This document shows, in pieces, positions 1-8,458 of a stretch of DNA of 64,000 nt. Each line of letters begins with the position of its first letter. Position 1 is the stretch's first letter. Made by a program: the position numbers and the translations under genes. The notes below the pieces were generated by a model. The model saw only the letters and a program-made list of their open reading frames with translations, did no database searches and had not been told where the DNA came from. This DNA comes from Streptomyces sp. MUM 2J (GTDB lineage Bacteria; Actinomycetota; Actinomycetes; Streptomycetales; Streptomycetaceae), in contig NZ_JADWYM010000035.1 of assembly GCF_022414535.1 (NCBI RefSeq), positions 1 to 64,000 on the forward strand, given 5' to 3'.

Positions 1-88
1 GGGTGGACTGCTGGCGGACCAGCTCGGCGTCGACGGCCGCGGCGACCTCGGGGTCGAGCTCGTGCAGAGGCTGGCTGAACAGGGTCAT
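1..88 (-). CDS. glyA: Serine hydroxymethyltransferase, N-terminal fragment (cut by window edge)
   Basis: Only the first 29 codons are in the window. The translation begins MTLFSQPLHELDPEVAAAVD and continues AELVRQQST, the conserved amino terminus of actinobacterial serine hydroxymethyltransferase. The enzyme interconverts glycine and serine using methylene-tetrahydrofolate. The ATG overlaps the stop of the upstream chimeric gene as ATGA, and a GAGGAG ribosome-binding site lies inside that upstream frame, so the two were translationally coupled. It is the natural end of a betaine-to-glycine-to-serine route. The PLP-binding region is outside the window, so integrity cannot be judged. Confidence 0.85.
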   Translation of the reverse strand, partial: MTLFSQPLHELDPEVAAAVDAELVRQQST

Positions 89-526
89 CGGCGGACTCCT
101 CGGGTGTGGGCGCGGTGGGCGGCGTAGGCGTCGGCGGACGGCGCGCCGGCGATGTTCTCGACCCGTGTCCGGAGCAGCCAGCCGCCGGTGCACGGACCGG
201 CGTTGACGGCACCGGGGTCCTCGGCCAGCGCGGTGTCGACTGCCAGGACCCGGCCCGAAGCGGGGGCGTACCGGCGGCTGACGGCTGTCGGTGAGCCGAG
301 CAGCCACTGCGCGTCCAGGTCCTCGTACTCCTCCGCATCGCCGGGCGCGAGCGCGGCGGCGTCGACGTCGCCCTTGAGGAAGTCCCTGGACAGCGGCGGG
401 CGGTCGCAGGGGGTTTGACGCTCCTCCCCCCACGACGACGATCTCGCCGTCGTAGCCCTCTGCGCGCAGCGCGCGGACCGTGCTCGAACCTGCCAGCGAC
501 GCTCCGACAACGGTGATGCTCCTCAT
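85..526 (-). pseudogene. Chimeric remnant: ferredoxin reductase 5' part fused to GcvH 3' part, with frameshift
   Basis: The frame opens at an ATG with a good AGGAG site and reads MRSITVVGASLAGSSTVRAL, the FAD-binding start of a ferredoxin reductase like the intact one at 21.9-23.0 kb. In a run of six C (426-431) the frame shifts. The next frame continues with CDRPPLSRDFLKG and AQWLLGSPTAV, matching DRPPLSKEFLAG and AEWLLGTRATG of the intact paralogue. It then changes abruptly to YAPASGRVLAVDTALAEDP followed by NAGPCTGGWLLRTRV, the carboxyl end of glycine cleavage H protein without its lipoyl-lysine segment. I infer that a deletion joined two neighbouring genes and a one-base insertion followed. 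Neither half can be functional; the surviving stop is coupled to glyA. Confidence 0.8.
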
Positions 527-551
527 GTCGGCTCCTGACGGAGGATTGTCT

Positions 552-586
552 CGCATAACACAACGATCATCGTTATGCGCAACATG
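552..586 (-). promoter_or_regulatory. Operator/promoter shared with the intact Rieske ferredoxin operon
   Basis: The minus strand reads ATGTTGCGCATAACGATGAT then CGTTGTGTTATGCG. It aligns closely with the stretch upstream of the Rieske ferredoxin gene (23411-23447): ATGTTGCGC, a central AACG, then GTTAT-CG in the same order. It also holds a perfect AACGAT-C-ATCGTT inverted repeat (562-574). Likely the binding site of one of the local IclR regulators. Confidence 0.55.
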
Positions 587-704
587 CTTTCCGTGGGGTG
601 CAGGGGTTGTCAAGGGGGCGGCCCGAGATGCGCGGGAGTTGGCGGCCCTCGGCGATCGAGGCTCGCACGCCACCCCTTGACCAGCCGGTGACCCTCAGTA
701 CCAT

Positions 705-730
705 GTTGCGCATTGCCCACCATGTTGCGT
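705..730 (+). promoter_or_regulatory. 26-bp IclR-type operator copy upstream of purU
   Basis: Pattern GTTG-N3-ATTG-N9-GTTGC (here GTTGCGCATTG ... ATGTTGCGT). The same 26-base arrangement recurs at 18649-18674 and 19781-19806, all within this locus. It sits 32 bases before the purU start, where a regulator would overlap the promoter. Confidence 0.5.
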
Positions 731-761
731 GATGTGCATCAGAGACACGATGGAGGATGCC

Positions 762-1634
762 ATGTCTCCTCACCCGCAGCCCGGCCGCGAGTTCGTCCTC
801 ACCCTTTCGTGCCCCGACCAGGCGGGCATCGTCCACGCCGTGACCGCCTACCTCGTGAACCACTCCGGCAACATCCTGGAGAGCCAGCAGTTCGACGACC
901 GGCTGCAGGACCGCTTCTTCATGCGGGTGCACTTCGACGTCTCGCATCCCGGCATCTCACTGGAGGACCTGCGCACCGGCTTCGGCCCGGTCGGTCACGC
1001 GTACGGGATCAGCTGGCAGCTGCGCGACGCCTCGACCCCGACGCGAACGCTGATCATGGTGTCGAAGTTCGGCCACTGCCTGAACGACCTGCTCTTCCGC
1101 AAGTCCACGGGTGCGCTCAACATCGAGATCCCGGCCATCGTCTCCAATCACCGCGCATTCGAGCCACTGGCGCAGAGCTACGGCGTCCCCTTCCACCACA
1201 TCCCGGTGACCAGGGACACCAAGGCGGAGGCCGAGGCACGACTACTGGAGCTCGTGCGTGAGCTGAACATCGACCTGGTGGTGCTGGCCCGCTACATGCA
1301 GATCCTCTCCGACGACCTGTGCAAGCAGCTCGACGGCCGGGCCATCAACATCCACCACTCCTTCCTGCCGAGCTTCAAGGGAGCCAGGCCGTACGTCCAG
1401 GCGCACCAGCGCGGTGTGAAGCTCGTCGGGGCCACGGCGCACTACGTCACGCCCGACCTCGACGAAGGTCCGATCATCGAGCAGGACGTCGTCCGCGTGG
1501 ATCACTCGCGCGACCCCGATGAGCTGGTCACCATCGGCCGAGACGTCGAGGCCCGGGTGCTCGCCCGCGCCGTCGAGTGGCACAGCGAAAGCCGCGTGCT
1601 GGTCAACGACAGGTGCACGGTCGTCTTCCGCTGA
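762..1634 (+). CDS. purU: Formyltetrahydrofolate deformylase
   Basis: This 290-residue protein hydrolyses 10-formyl-tetrahydrofolate to formate and tetrahydrofolate in the cytoplasm. Residues about 8-85 form the ACT domain (LTLSCPDQAGIVHAV). The rest is a formyltransferase-type domain with the catalytic asparagine and histidine in INIHHSFLPSFKGA and the aspartate in DLDEGPIIEQD. The ATG at 762 is chosen because a GGAGG site lies six bases upstream; earlier in-frame ATGs lack one. In a betaine catabolism locus it would regenerate free folate after one-carbon units from demethylation have been oxidised by FolD, a role known for purU homologues beside sarcosine or dimethylglycine genes. Length and motifs are normal. 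Confidence 0.93.
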   Translation: MSPHPQPGREFVLTLSCPDQAGIVHAVTAYLVNHSGNILESQQFDDRLQDRFFMRVHFDVSHPGISLEDLRTGFGPVGHAYGISWQLRDASTPTRTLIMVSKFGHCLNDLLFRKSTGALNIEIPAIVSNHRAFEPLAQSYGVPFHHIPVTRDTKAEAEARLLELVRELNIDLVVLARYMQILSDDLCKQLDGRAINIHHSFLPSFKGARPYVQAHQRGVKLVGATAHYVTPDLDEGPIIEQDVVRVDHSRDPDELVTIGRDVEARVLARAVEWHSESRVLVNDRCTVVFR

Positions 1635-1719
1635 CGCACGGACAGTCCTGGTGTGCGGAGGGGCAGTCGGAGTCAGGCGCCCAGTCGCCGCGGTCTCTCG
1701 CCGCACGCCCACGATGGCG

Positions 1720-1731
1720 TACAGTTGCGCC
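1720..1731 (+). promoter_or_regulatory. Leaderless promoter of the first IclR gene
   Basis: A -10-like TACAGT is followed by exactly six bases and then the ATG. No ribosome-binding site exists. The second iclR gene has the same layout (TATAGT, six bases, ATG). The mRNA probably starts at or next to the start codon. A GTTGC-N7-GCAAC inverted repeat overlaps the start. Confidence 0.5.
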
Positions 1732-2529
1732 ATGGGCAACCATGCTGCAGATGATGGAACAGCAGCTCCCGCTCCGGGCGGGGTGCAGTCCGTCGACCGT
1801 GCCGTCGGCCTCCTGGAGATCCTGGCCCAGCGCGGGGAGGCGGGTGTCAGCGAAGTCGCCGCCGGGATCGACGTCCACAAGTCGACCGCGTTCCGTCTGC
1901 TCGGGGCGTTGGAGGCGCGCGGTCTGGTCGAGCAGACGGCCGAGCGGGGCAAGTACCGGCTCGGTTTCGGGATCGTGCGTCTGGCCGGTGCGGTCACGGA
2001 CCGTCTCGACATCACCCAGCAGGGCCGACAGGTGTGCGAGCGGCTCAGCGAGGAGATCGGCGAGACCGTCAACATCGCAGTCCTGCAGGAGCACTACGCG
2101 GTCAACCTCTGCCAGGTGCACGGCCCGGGCGCGATCGGCACGCACAACTGGGTCGGGCAGCTCACGCCGGTACACGCCACCTCGAGCGGCAAGATCCTGC
2201 TGGCCCACCTGCCGGAGAAGGACCGCGCCGACGTGCTCGCGGGGTCGGAGCCGCAGCAGCTGACGCCGCACACCCTGACCTCCGGGACCAAGCTGGAGAA
2301 GAGTCTCGCCGAGGCGCGGGAGCGCGGGTACGCGGTGGCACTGGAGGAGTTCGAGATCGGGCTCCACGCCATGGCGGCTCCGATCCGCTCCCTCGATGGC
2401 AAGGTCATCGCCGCCCTCAGCGCCTCCGGCCCCACGTACCGTTTCACCGAGGAGCGCATCCACGAGGTCGGCCCCTTGCTCGTCAAGGGCGCGGAGGAGG
2501 TCAGCCGCCGAATGGGCTATCCGGGCTGA
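1732..2529 (+). CDS. IclR-family transcriptional regulator (paralogue 1)
   Basis: A 265-residue regulator. Residues about 20-80 hold the winged helix-turn-helix (GVSEVAAGIDVHKSTAFRLL), and about 95-265 the IclR ligand-binding domain with HATSSGKILLAHLP and a C-terminal SASGPTYRF. It is strikingly similar along its whole length to the regulator at 19808-20605, which has the same length and the same leaderless promoter layout. The two copies flank most of the betaine genes. By analogy with IclR regulators of methylamine and betaine catabolism it probably controls purU, the Rieske oxygenase operon and the formaldehyde genes. Its 3' end overlaps the convergent folP by 13 bases. Confidence 0.92.
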   Translation: MGNHAADDGTAAPAPGGVQSVDRAVGLLEILAQRGEAGVSEVAAGIDVHKSTAFRLLGALEARGLVEQTAERGKYRLGFGIVRLAGAVTDRLDITQQGRQVCERLSEEIGETVNIAVLQEHYAVNLCQVHGPGAIGTHNWVGQLTPVHATSSGKILLAHLPEKDRADVLAGSEPQQLTPHTLTSGTKLEKSLAEARERGYAVALEEFEIGLHAMAAPIRSLDGKVIAALSASGPTYRFTEERIHEVGPLLVKGAEEVSRRMGYPG

Positions 2530-3460
2530 GCCGAGGTGCTCGAGCCCAGCAGCGGCTGTCCTGACGCCGCCGCCTCGACGCCCCAGCGTGCCGTCACCCG
2601 CACCGCATCGAGTGTCGAGGCGACGTCGTGCACGCGCAGGCACCAGACGTCCTGCGCGGCCGCCAGCACGGATACGGCGGTCGTCGCGGCGTCACGCTGA
2701 CGCGGCGGGCGCGGTCGCCCCGTCACCCGGTCCTCCAGCAGGTGGCCCAGGAACGACTTGCGTGATGCACCGACCAGGACGGCGTGGCCCAGGGCACGCA
2801 CCTCCCCGAGTCGGCCCAGCAACTCCCAGTTGTGCTCGGGCGCCTTGGCGAGCCCAGCCCGGGGTCGACGATCAGGCAGCCGGGCGCGATCCCCGCCTCC
2901 AGCGCGGCCTCGATCCTCAGGCGCAGTTCGTCGAGCACGTCGGTGACGACGTCGCCGTAGAGTGCGTTCGCCTGCATGCCGGCGGCATGTCCGCGCCAGT
3001 GCATCACCACGTAGGGCGTGCCCGCCCGGGCCATCAGCGGCAGCATCCCGGGGTCGGCGAGGCCCCCCGAGACGTCGTTGATCAGCCGTGCCCCCAGGTC
3101 CAGCGCGCGGGCGGCGACCTCGGCCCGCATGGTGTCGACGCTGACGACCGCGCCCGCCGAGGCGAGTTCCCGGACGACGGGCAGGACGCGTCGCAGTTCC
3201 TCCTCGACGGGCGGGCGTGCCGCGCCGGGGCGGGTCGACTCGCCGCCCACGTCCACGATGTCCGCTCCCTGTTCGAGCAGCGCGAGTCCATGTGTGACGG
3301 CCGTACCCGCGGCGAACGACAGGCCGCCGTCGGAGAACGAGTCCGGCGTGACGTTCACGATGCCCATGACCAGCGTCCGGCCGGGCCGCGGCAGCCCGTG
3401 CGGGTGGAGTTCGGGCGATTCCGGGTGCGGAGGGGTGGTGGCGTGAGCCGTGGCAGTCAC
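2517..3460 (-). pseudogene. folP: Dihydropteroate synthase, disrupted by a one-base frameshift
   Basis: The protein begins at GTG 3460 and shows the complete dihydropteroate synthase start VMGIVNVTPDSFSDGG, DVGGESTRPGA, SVDTMRAEVAARAL, INDVSGG and VVMHWRGH. At about 2849-2851 one base is missing: the frame leaves DPGLG and the expected continuation (AKAPEHNWELLGRLGEV, GASRKSFLG, TTAVSVLAA, RVHDV) is found in the next frame down to the stop at 2517. Joined, the product would be about 314 residues, normal for the family. It is either a recent pseudogene or a sequencing error. It lies after folD and is probably an accessory copy rather than the one in a folate operon. Confidence 0.85.
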
Positions 3461-3501
3461 AGGATCCAACCTTCGATGGGTGTCGAACCTTCTGGACAAA
3501 G

Positions 3502-3565
3502 CCCTGTGGGAGCCCCTCGGCCGAGCTCCCACAGGGGCTGCGGGGCGACCCCGGCGGGGTCGCCC
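3502..3565 (-). other. Two strong hairpins in the folD-folP spacer
   Basis: The first hairpin pairs CCCTGTGGGAGC (3502-3513) with GCTCCCACAGGG (3524-3535), a 12-bp perfect stem. The second pairs GGGCGACCCC (3543-3552) with GGGGTCGCCC (3556-3565) around a three-base loop. They lie in the 262-base space between the folD stop and the folP start. They could end folD transcripts or form a leader for folP. No run of T follows. Confidence 0.55.
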
Positions 3566-3722
3566 AGATGACTCCGTCGCCGCGTCGGGCAACCGGTCCG
3601 CCAGCTGGCCGGCGAACGACGAACGGACCGGGATCCGGAACCCGGCCCTGGGTTCGTCCCGGCCGGCCGGGACGACGTGCGGGCGTCCCGGGACACGGCG
3701 GGCGCACGGGGGCTGGGGGCGC

Positions 3723-4580
3723 CTATGCGGCGGCATTCCTCTCGGCGGCCTCGACGACGTTGGCGAGCAACATCGCCCGGGTCATGGGACCCACTCCGCC
3801 CGGCACGGGGGCGAGCCATCCGGCGACCCGGGCGGCGTCCGGGTGGATGTCGCCGGCCAGCCCGTGGTGGGTGCGGGTGATGCCTACGTCCAGAACCGCC
3901 GCGCCGGGGCGCAGCATGTCCTTGGTGACCAGTCCGGGCGAGCCGGCGGCCGCGATGACGACGTCCGCCTCGCGTACGTGCCAGGCCAGGCCTTTGGTGC
4001 CGGTGTGGCAGAGGGTCACGGTGGCGTTCTCCAAGCGGCGGGTGAGCAACAGTCCGAGGGGGCGTCCGACGGTGATGCCTCGGCCGATCACGCACACCCG
4101 TGCTCCGGCGAGCGGTACGTCGTGGCGGCGGAGCAGTTCGACGATGCCGCGCGGGGTGCACGGCAGCGGGGCCCGGACGCCCAGGACGAGTCTGCCGAGG
4201 TTGACGGGGTGGAGGCCGTCGGCGTCCTTGGCCGGGTCCATGCGTTCCAGGACGGCGTTGGCGTCCAGGTGGCGCGGGAGCGGGAGCTGGACGATGTAGC
4301 CGGTGCAGCGCGGGTCGGCGTTGAGCTCGTCGATCGTCTCCTCGACCTGCTGCTGGGAGGTGTCGGGGGGCAGCTCCCGGCGGATGGAGGCGATGCCCGC
4401 CTGGGCGCAGTCCCGGTGCTTACCGGCGACGTAGGCGTGACTGCCGGGGTCGTCGCCGACCAGGACCGTACCCAGACCCGGCGGGCGGCCGGCGGCGGCG
4501 GTCAACCTGGCCACGCGTTCGGCGAGTTCGCGGCGGATGTCGGCGGCGGTCGCCCTGCCGTCGAGCAGTTGTGCGTTCAC
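3723..4580 (-). CDS. folD: Bifunctional methylenetetrahydrofolate dehydrogenase / methenyltetrahydrofolate cyclohydrolase
   Basis: This 285-residue enzyme oxidises 5,10-methylene-THF to 10-formyl-THF with NAD(P). The catalytic lysine motif HAYVAGKHRDCAQAGI, the folate-site GYIVQLPLP, CTPRGIVELL, the nucleotide-binding GRGITVGRPLG and the C-terminal PGGVGPMTRAML are all present. The GTG at 4580 is preceded by AAAGGAG at ideal distance; longer starts lack such a site. It links the GcvT-like folate domain of the dimethylglycine enzyme, which makes methylene-THF, to PurU, which releases formate. It is transcribed divergently from the dimethylglycine operon, across a region with two GntR-type sites. 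Confidence 0.94.
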   Translation of the reverse strand: MNAQLLDGRATAADIRRELAERVARLTAAAGRPPGLGTVLVGDDPGSHAYVAGKHRDCAQAGIASIRRELPPDTSQQQVEETIDELNADPRCTGYIVQLPLPRHLDANAVLERMDPAKDADGLHPVNLGRLVLGVRAPLPCTPRGIVELLRRHDVPLAGARVCVIGRGITVGRPLGLLLTRRLENATVTLCHTGTKGLAWHVREADVVIAAAGSPGLVTKDMLRPGAAVLDVGITRTHHGLAGDIHPDAARVAGWLAPVPGGVGPMTRAMLLANVVEAAERNAAA

Positions 4581-4885
4581 CGGCAGCGCTCCTTTCCCTT
4601 CGATCGGGTCCTGTGCTACGGCCAAGGAGGCGGGTGGTGATCGGGGCGAACCGGAGTCCCCGGCGACGACCACCTCGACACCGCGTGGGCGATGCCCTCG
4701 GCAGCCGGTGTGGCCGTGGGCGGCGCCGGTGACACGGCCGCCGAGCCGATGCCCGTCGCAGAGCGGTTCCTCGCCCCTGACGACGGGCCTGCGGGCCGTC
4801 GATGTCGGAGGACCACGCCGGAACGCGACATCTCGGAGCGGGGCGCACCTCGATGCGCATCACCACTTACCGACGGCCGGAATCC

Positions 4886-4896
4886 AACTGATATAC
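4886..4896. promoter_or_regulatory. GntR-type half-operator, copy 1
   Basis: AACTGATATAC, the inverse complement of the copy at 5092-5102. Positioned on the folD side of the divergent region. Confidence 0.45.
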
Positions 4897-5091
4897 GAAA
4901 GATCTGTCAAGGGCCGTCGAGCCTCTTTCCGCTCTGCACCCGACGGGGCCCCGCTTGCTGCCGAACGCACCCCCCGGGGAGCCGCCCGGCGGTCGTCAGG
5001 CGCGGCCGGTCCACCGGACGAGGGTCGAGCGAAGTTCCACGGATTGCCTCTTGACCGTCAGTCACCTGCCCTATAGCGTGCTCAACAACTA

Positions 5092-5102
5092 GTATATCAG
5101 TT
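5092..5102. promoter_or_regulatory. GntR-type half-operator, copy 2
   Basis: GTATATCAGTT, 25 bases before the GTG of the dimethylglycine dehydrogenase gene. It would overlap the promoter or transcription start, fitting repression by the FCD-type GntR protein encoded at 12.7-13.4 kb. Confidence 0.5.
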
Positions 5103-5127
5103 ACGTGTCACCCCGAGGGAGGCCACC

Positions 5128-7632
5128 GTGGCAGAGGTTCCGCCGCAGGCGAAATGTGTCGTGATCGGGTCCGGGATCGTCGGCAACAGCCTGGTCCACC
5201 ACCTGGCCCGACTCGGCTGGCGCGACATCGTGCAGATCGACAAGGGCCCCCTGCCCAACCCCGGTGGCTCGACCGGTCACGCCTCCAACTTCATCTTCCC
5301 CGTCGACCACTCCCGCGAGATCACCGACCTGACCCTGGACTCGATGCGGCAGTACAAGGAACTGGGCGTCTTCACCGAGTCCGGCGGCTTCGAGATCGCG
5401 CGCACCGAGGAGCGCATGGAGGAGCTGCGCCGCCGGATGTCCAGCGCCAGGGCTCGGGGGATCGAGGCGCAGCTGGTCGAACCCGCCTTCGTCAGGGAGA
5501 AGGTGCCGTTCATCGAGGCGGACCAGTTCGTCGGCGCCTTCTGGACCCCGAGCGTCGGCGTCGTCGACTCCCTGCGCGCCGGCACGATCATGCGCGACGG
5601 TGCCATCGCGAGCGGCGCGCTGACGAGCGTGCCCAACGTCGAGGTGGTCGGCCTGGACGTCGAGGACGGGCGGATCCGCCGGGTGCGCACGAACAAGGGC
5701 GGCATCGAGGCCGAGTACGTCGTGATCGCCTGCGGCGTGTGGAGCCCGAAGATCGGCGACATGGCCGGCATCAGCATCCCGCTGACCCCCGCCGTCCACC
5801 AGATGATCTCCGTCGGCCCCTGCCCGCAGCTGTCCGGGCTGCCCGGCGAGATCAACTTCCCGATCGTCCGGGACATGGACACCTTCTGCTACGAGCGCCA
5901 GCACGGCGCGGACATGGAGGTGGGGTCCTACGCCCACCGGGCGATCCTGCACGAGCCGGAGGACATCCCGAGCATCGAGCAGTCCAGGCTCAGCCCCACC
6001 GAACTCCCCTTCACCTCCGACGACTTCGACCCACAACTGGAGCAGGCCTACGAGCTGATGCCCGAGTTGCTGGGTGCCGAGGGCGCGGAGATCCGGTACG
6101 CGATCAACGGCTTGCTGTCGCTGACCTGCGACGGCAACCCGATCCTCGGTGAGAGCCAGGTGAAGGGGCTGTGGACGGCGGCGGCGGTGTGGATCAAGGA
6201 GGGCCCGGGCGTCGGCCGCGCGGTCGCGGAGTGGATGACCCACGGCCACAGCGAGATCGACGTCTCCGGGGCCGACATCGCCCGGTTCTACCCCCACCAG
6301 ATGCGCCGCGAGCACACCCGGCTGCGCACCACCGAGTCGTTCATCAAGACCTACGGGATCATCCACCCCGCTGAACAGTACGAGTCCGACCGCGGGCGGC
6401 GGCTCTCCCCGATGCACGAGTCGGAGAAGAAGCTCGGTGCGGCCTTCTTCGAGGCGGTCGGATGGGAGCGGCCGCAGTGGTACGAGTCCAACGCCGATCT
6501 CCTCGAGGTGTACGGCGACCGCGTGATGCCGCGCGAGCACGAGTGGGACATGCGCTGGTGGAGCCCGATCACCAACGCCGAGCACCTGCGGATGCGTGAA
6601 GCCGCGGGCGTCATCGACCTGACCGCCTTCGCGATCTTCGACATCACCGGTCCCGGCGCGCTGGACGCCGTACAGCGCACCTGCGTCGCGCAGTGCGACG
6701 TCCCGGTCGGCAAGGTGATCTACACCCCGGTACTCGACCGCAAGGGCGGGTTCCGCTCCGACCTCACCGTCATGCGCCTGGGCGAGGACCACTTCCGCGT
6801 CGTCACCGGCGGGGCGCACGGCATGGCGGACAAGAAGTGGTTCGCCGACCAGCTCGGCGACGACGCGTCCCTGGAGGACCTCACCGACCGGATCTCCACG
6901 ATCGGGCTGTGGGGCCCGCGGGCCCGCGACATCCTGTCGCAGCTCACCGGTGCGGACGTGTCCCACGAGGGCTTCCGGTTCCTCAACTGCCGCGAGATCG
7001 ACCTCGACGGCATCCCCGTGCTGGCCTCCCGGATCTCCTACGTCGGGGAACTCGGCTGGGAGCTGTACGTCCCCTTCGACCAGGCCGCGTCGGTGTGGGA
7101 CAAGCTGCTGGCGACGGGCACGCCGTACGGCGCCCGCCCGGTCGGCATCGGCGTCTACGTGACCACCGCGCGGATCGAGAAGGGCTACCGGGCCTTCGGC
7201 CACGAGCTCGACGGCGAGCGCACCATCGTCGAAGCGGGCATGCAGCGGCCGAAGGTGAAGACCGCCGACTTCATCGGCAAGGAGGCATACCTCGAACAGC
7301 GTGCCGGTGAGCCCGCGGCGGTGCTGTGCACGCTGGCCGTCGACGACCACACGTCGGCCTCCGGGGTGAAACGGTACATGCTCGGTGGCGAGCCGATCGT
7401 CACCCGCTCCGGCGAGGCGCTCGTCGACGGGCACGGGCACCACCCCTATGTCACCGCCGCCGGCTCAGCCCCCTCGCTGGGCAAGCACCTGCTGATGGCG
7501 TACCTGCCACCCGAGCAGGCGCGGGTCGGCAACGAACTCGCGGTCTCCTACATGGAGGAGCGCTACCCCGTGACCGTGATCTCTCACGACGCCACGCCCC
7601 CCTTCGACCCGGACAACGAGCGGATCCGTTGA
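5128..7632 (+). CDS. Dimethylglycine (or sarcosine) dehydrogenase, FAD domain plus GcvT-like folate domain
   Basis: An 834-residue two-domain flavoenzyme. Residues 11-20 hold the dinucleotide motif VVIGSGIVGN. PGGSTGH places a histidine at position 51 where dimethylglycine oxidase of Arthrobacter carries covalent FAD. The amine-oxidising domain runs to about residue 420 (SYAHRAI, PILGES). The carboxyl half is an aminomethyltransferase (GcvT) fold ending with LGKHLLMAYLPPEQ, which captures the methyl carbon as methylene-THF. Length and order match the 830-residue Arthrobacter enzyme. Downstream etfB, etfA and an Fe-S quinone reductase suggest electrons go to ETF rather than oxygen, so I call it a dehydrogenase. 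GTG start with GAGGGAGG. Whether it also takes sarcosine cannot be read from sequence. Confidence 0.85.
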   Translation: MAEVPPQAKCVVIGSGIVGNSLVHHLARLGWRDIVQIDKGPLPNPGGSTGHASNFIFPVDHSREITDLTLDSMRQYKELGVFTESGGFEIARTEERMEELRRRMSSARARGIEAQLVEPAFVREKVPFIEADQFVGAFWTPSVGVVDSLRAGTIMRDGAIASGALTSVPNVEVVGLDVEDGRIRRVRTNKGGIEAEYVVIACGVWSPKIGDMAGISIPLTPAVHQMISVGPCPQLSGLPGEINFPIVRDMDTFCYERQHGADMEVGSYAHRAILHEPEDIPSIEQSRLSPTELPFTSDDFDPQLEQAYELMPELLGAEGAEIRYAINGLLSLTCDGNPILGESQVKGLWTAAAVWIKEGPGVGRAVAEWMTHGHSEIDVSGADIARFYPHQMRREHTRLRTTESFIKTYGIIHPAEQYESDRGRRLSPMHESEKKLGAAFFEAVGWERPQWYESNADLLEVYGDRVMPREHEWDMRWWSPITNAEHLRMREAAGVIDLTAFAIFDITGPGALDAVQRTCVAQCDVPVGKVIYTPVLDRKGGFRSDLTVMRLGEDHFRVVTGGAHGMADKKWFADQLGDDASLEDLTDRISTIGLWGPRARDILSQLTGADVSHEGFRFLNCREIDLDGIPVLASRISYVGELGWELYVPFDQAASVWDKLLATGTPYGARPVGIGVYVTTARIEKGYRAFGHELDGERTIVEAGMQRPKVKTADFIGKEAYLEQRAGEPAAVLCTLAVDDHTSASGVKRYMLGGEPIVTRSGEALVDGHGHHPYVTAAGSAPSLGKHLLMAYLPPEQARVGNELAVSYMEERYPVTVISHDATPPFDPDNERIR

Positions 7633-7687
7633 CGTCGGTCGCGGTGCCGTCGGTGGTCGGCACGGCCGAGACCACGAGAGGTGAAAG

Positions 7688-8458
7688 ATGACAAACGTTC
7701 TGGTCTGCATCAAGCGGGTCCCCGACTCCTCCGGTGAGGTCCTGCTCACCGACGACCAGCAGGGCGTCGACGGGAGGTACGTCGGCTTCACCGTGAGCAA
7801 CCACGAGAGTTGTGCGGTAGAGCTGGCGGTCCGGACCGTCGAAGCGACCGGCGGTACGGTCACGCTGCTCACCGTCGGCCCACCCGGGGCCGCCGAGCAA
7901 CTGCGGGACACACTGGCACTCGGCTGCACCGCCGCCGTACTCGTCGAGGCGGAGCCCGCCCGGCTGGGACCGGCCGACGTGGCCCGGGAGATCGCCCACG
8001 TCGTGCGCGAGAAGGAGGCTGCAGGCACGACGTACGACCTGGTCCTGCTCGGCAACGACGCCGCCGACAGCGGCGACTTCCAGGTGGGCATCCGGCTGGC
8101 CCACGCGCTCGGCCGGCCGGTGGTCAACGGCGTGTCGGCGTTCGAGGTGGCCGACGGCGACCTGACCGCCCACGGCGACGGCCCCGACGGCGAGGAGACC
8201 TACTCGCTGCCGCTGCCCGCGGTCGCCACCGTGCTCGAGGGCGGGGCGGAGCCCCGCTATCCGACGCTGAGGGGCCGGATGGCGGCCAAGAAGGTCGAGA
8301 TCGAGACCCGGGCCCTGTCAGCCGAGCCCGCCGGAGCCAACCGGGTGCGGCTGCTGCTGCCCCCGCCGGCGCCGTCGGCGGTCGAGGTGCTGGGCGAGGG
8401 CCCGGAGGCGGCCAAGGCGGTCGCCGACCTGTTCGGGAAGTTGGGGGTGACCCGATGA
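7688..8458 (+). CDS. etfB: Electron transfer flavoprotein beta subunit
   Basis: A 256-residue ETF beta subunit, beginning MTNVLVCIKRVPDSSGEV. LVLLGNDAADSGDFQVGIRLA and LPAVATVLEGGAEPRYPTLR are the usual signature and AMP-binding segments. It accepts electrons from the adjacent dimethylglycine dehydrogenase as part of the EtfAB heterodimer. GAGAGGTGA ribosome site; 55 bases after the dehydrogenase. The stop overlaps the etfA start (ATGA), indicating equimolar coupled synthesis. Confidence 0.94.
   Translation: MTNVLVCIKRVPDSSGEVLLTDDQQGVDGRYVGFTVSNHESCAVELAVRTVEATGGTVTLLTVGPPGAAEQLRDTLALGCTAAVLVEAEPARLGPADVAREIAHVVREKEAAGTTYDLVLLGNDAADSGDFQVGIRLAHALGRPVVNGVSAFEVADGDLTAHGDGPDGEETYSLPLPAVATVLEGGAEPRYPTLRGRMAAKKVEIETRALSAEPAGANRVRLLLPPPAPSAVEVLGEGPEAAKAVADLFGKLGVTR

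Larger units (their letters stand above)
4581..5127. promoter_or_regulatory. Divergent regulatory region between folD and the dimethylglycine operon
   Basis: A 547-base non-coding interval. It contains AACTGATATAC (4886-4896) and its exact inverse complement GTATATCAGTT (5092-5102), one close to the plus-strand gene and one toward folD. The latter lies in a near-palindromic CTAGTATATCAG. A related ATATATCAGGTT precedes the gntR gene at 13.4 kb. The rest of the interval shows no convincing gene. Confidence 0.55.

Noticed and set aside
3461..5127. ZTP or THF riboswitch upstream of folD or folP
   Set aside because: The essential CCGCCTGGGCA-type element of ZTP riboswitches was not found on the minus strand in either leader; only simple hairpins remain.
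5101..7443. Minus-strand open frame of 780 codons across the dimethylglycine dehydrogenase
   Set aside because: Shadow of the sense gene, with repetitive His/Arg/Gly/Asp composition and no motif.
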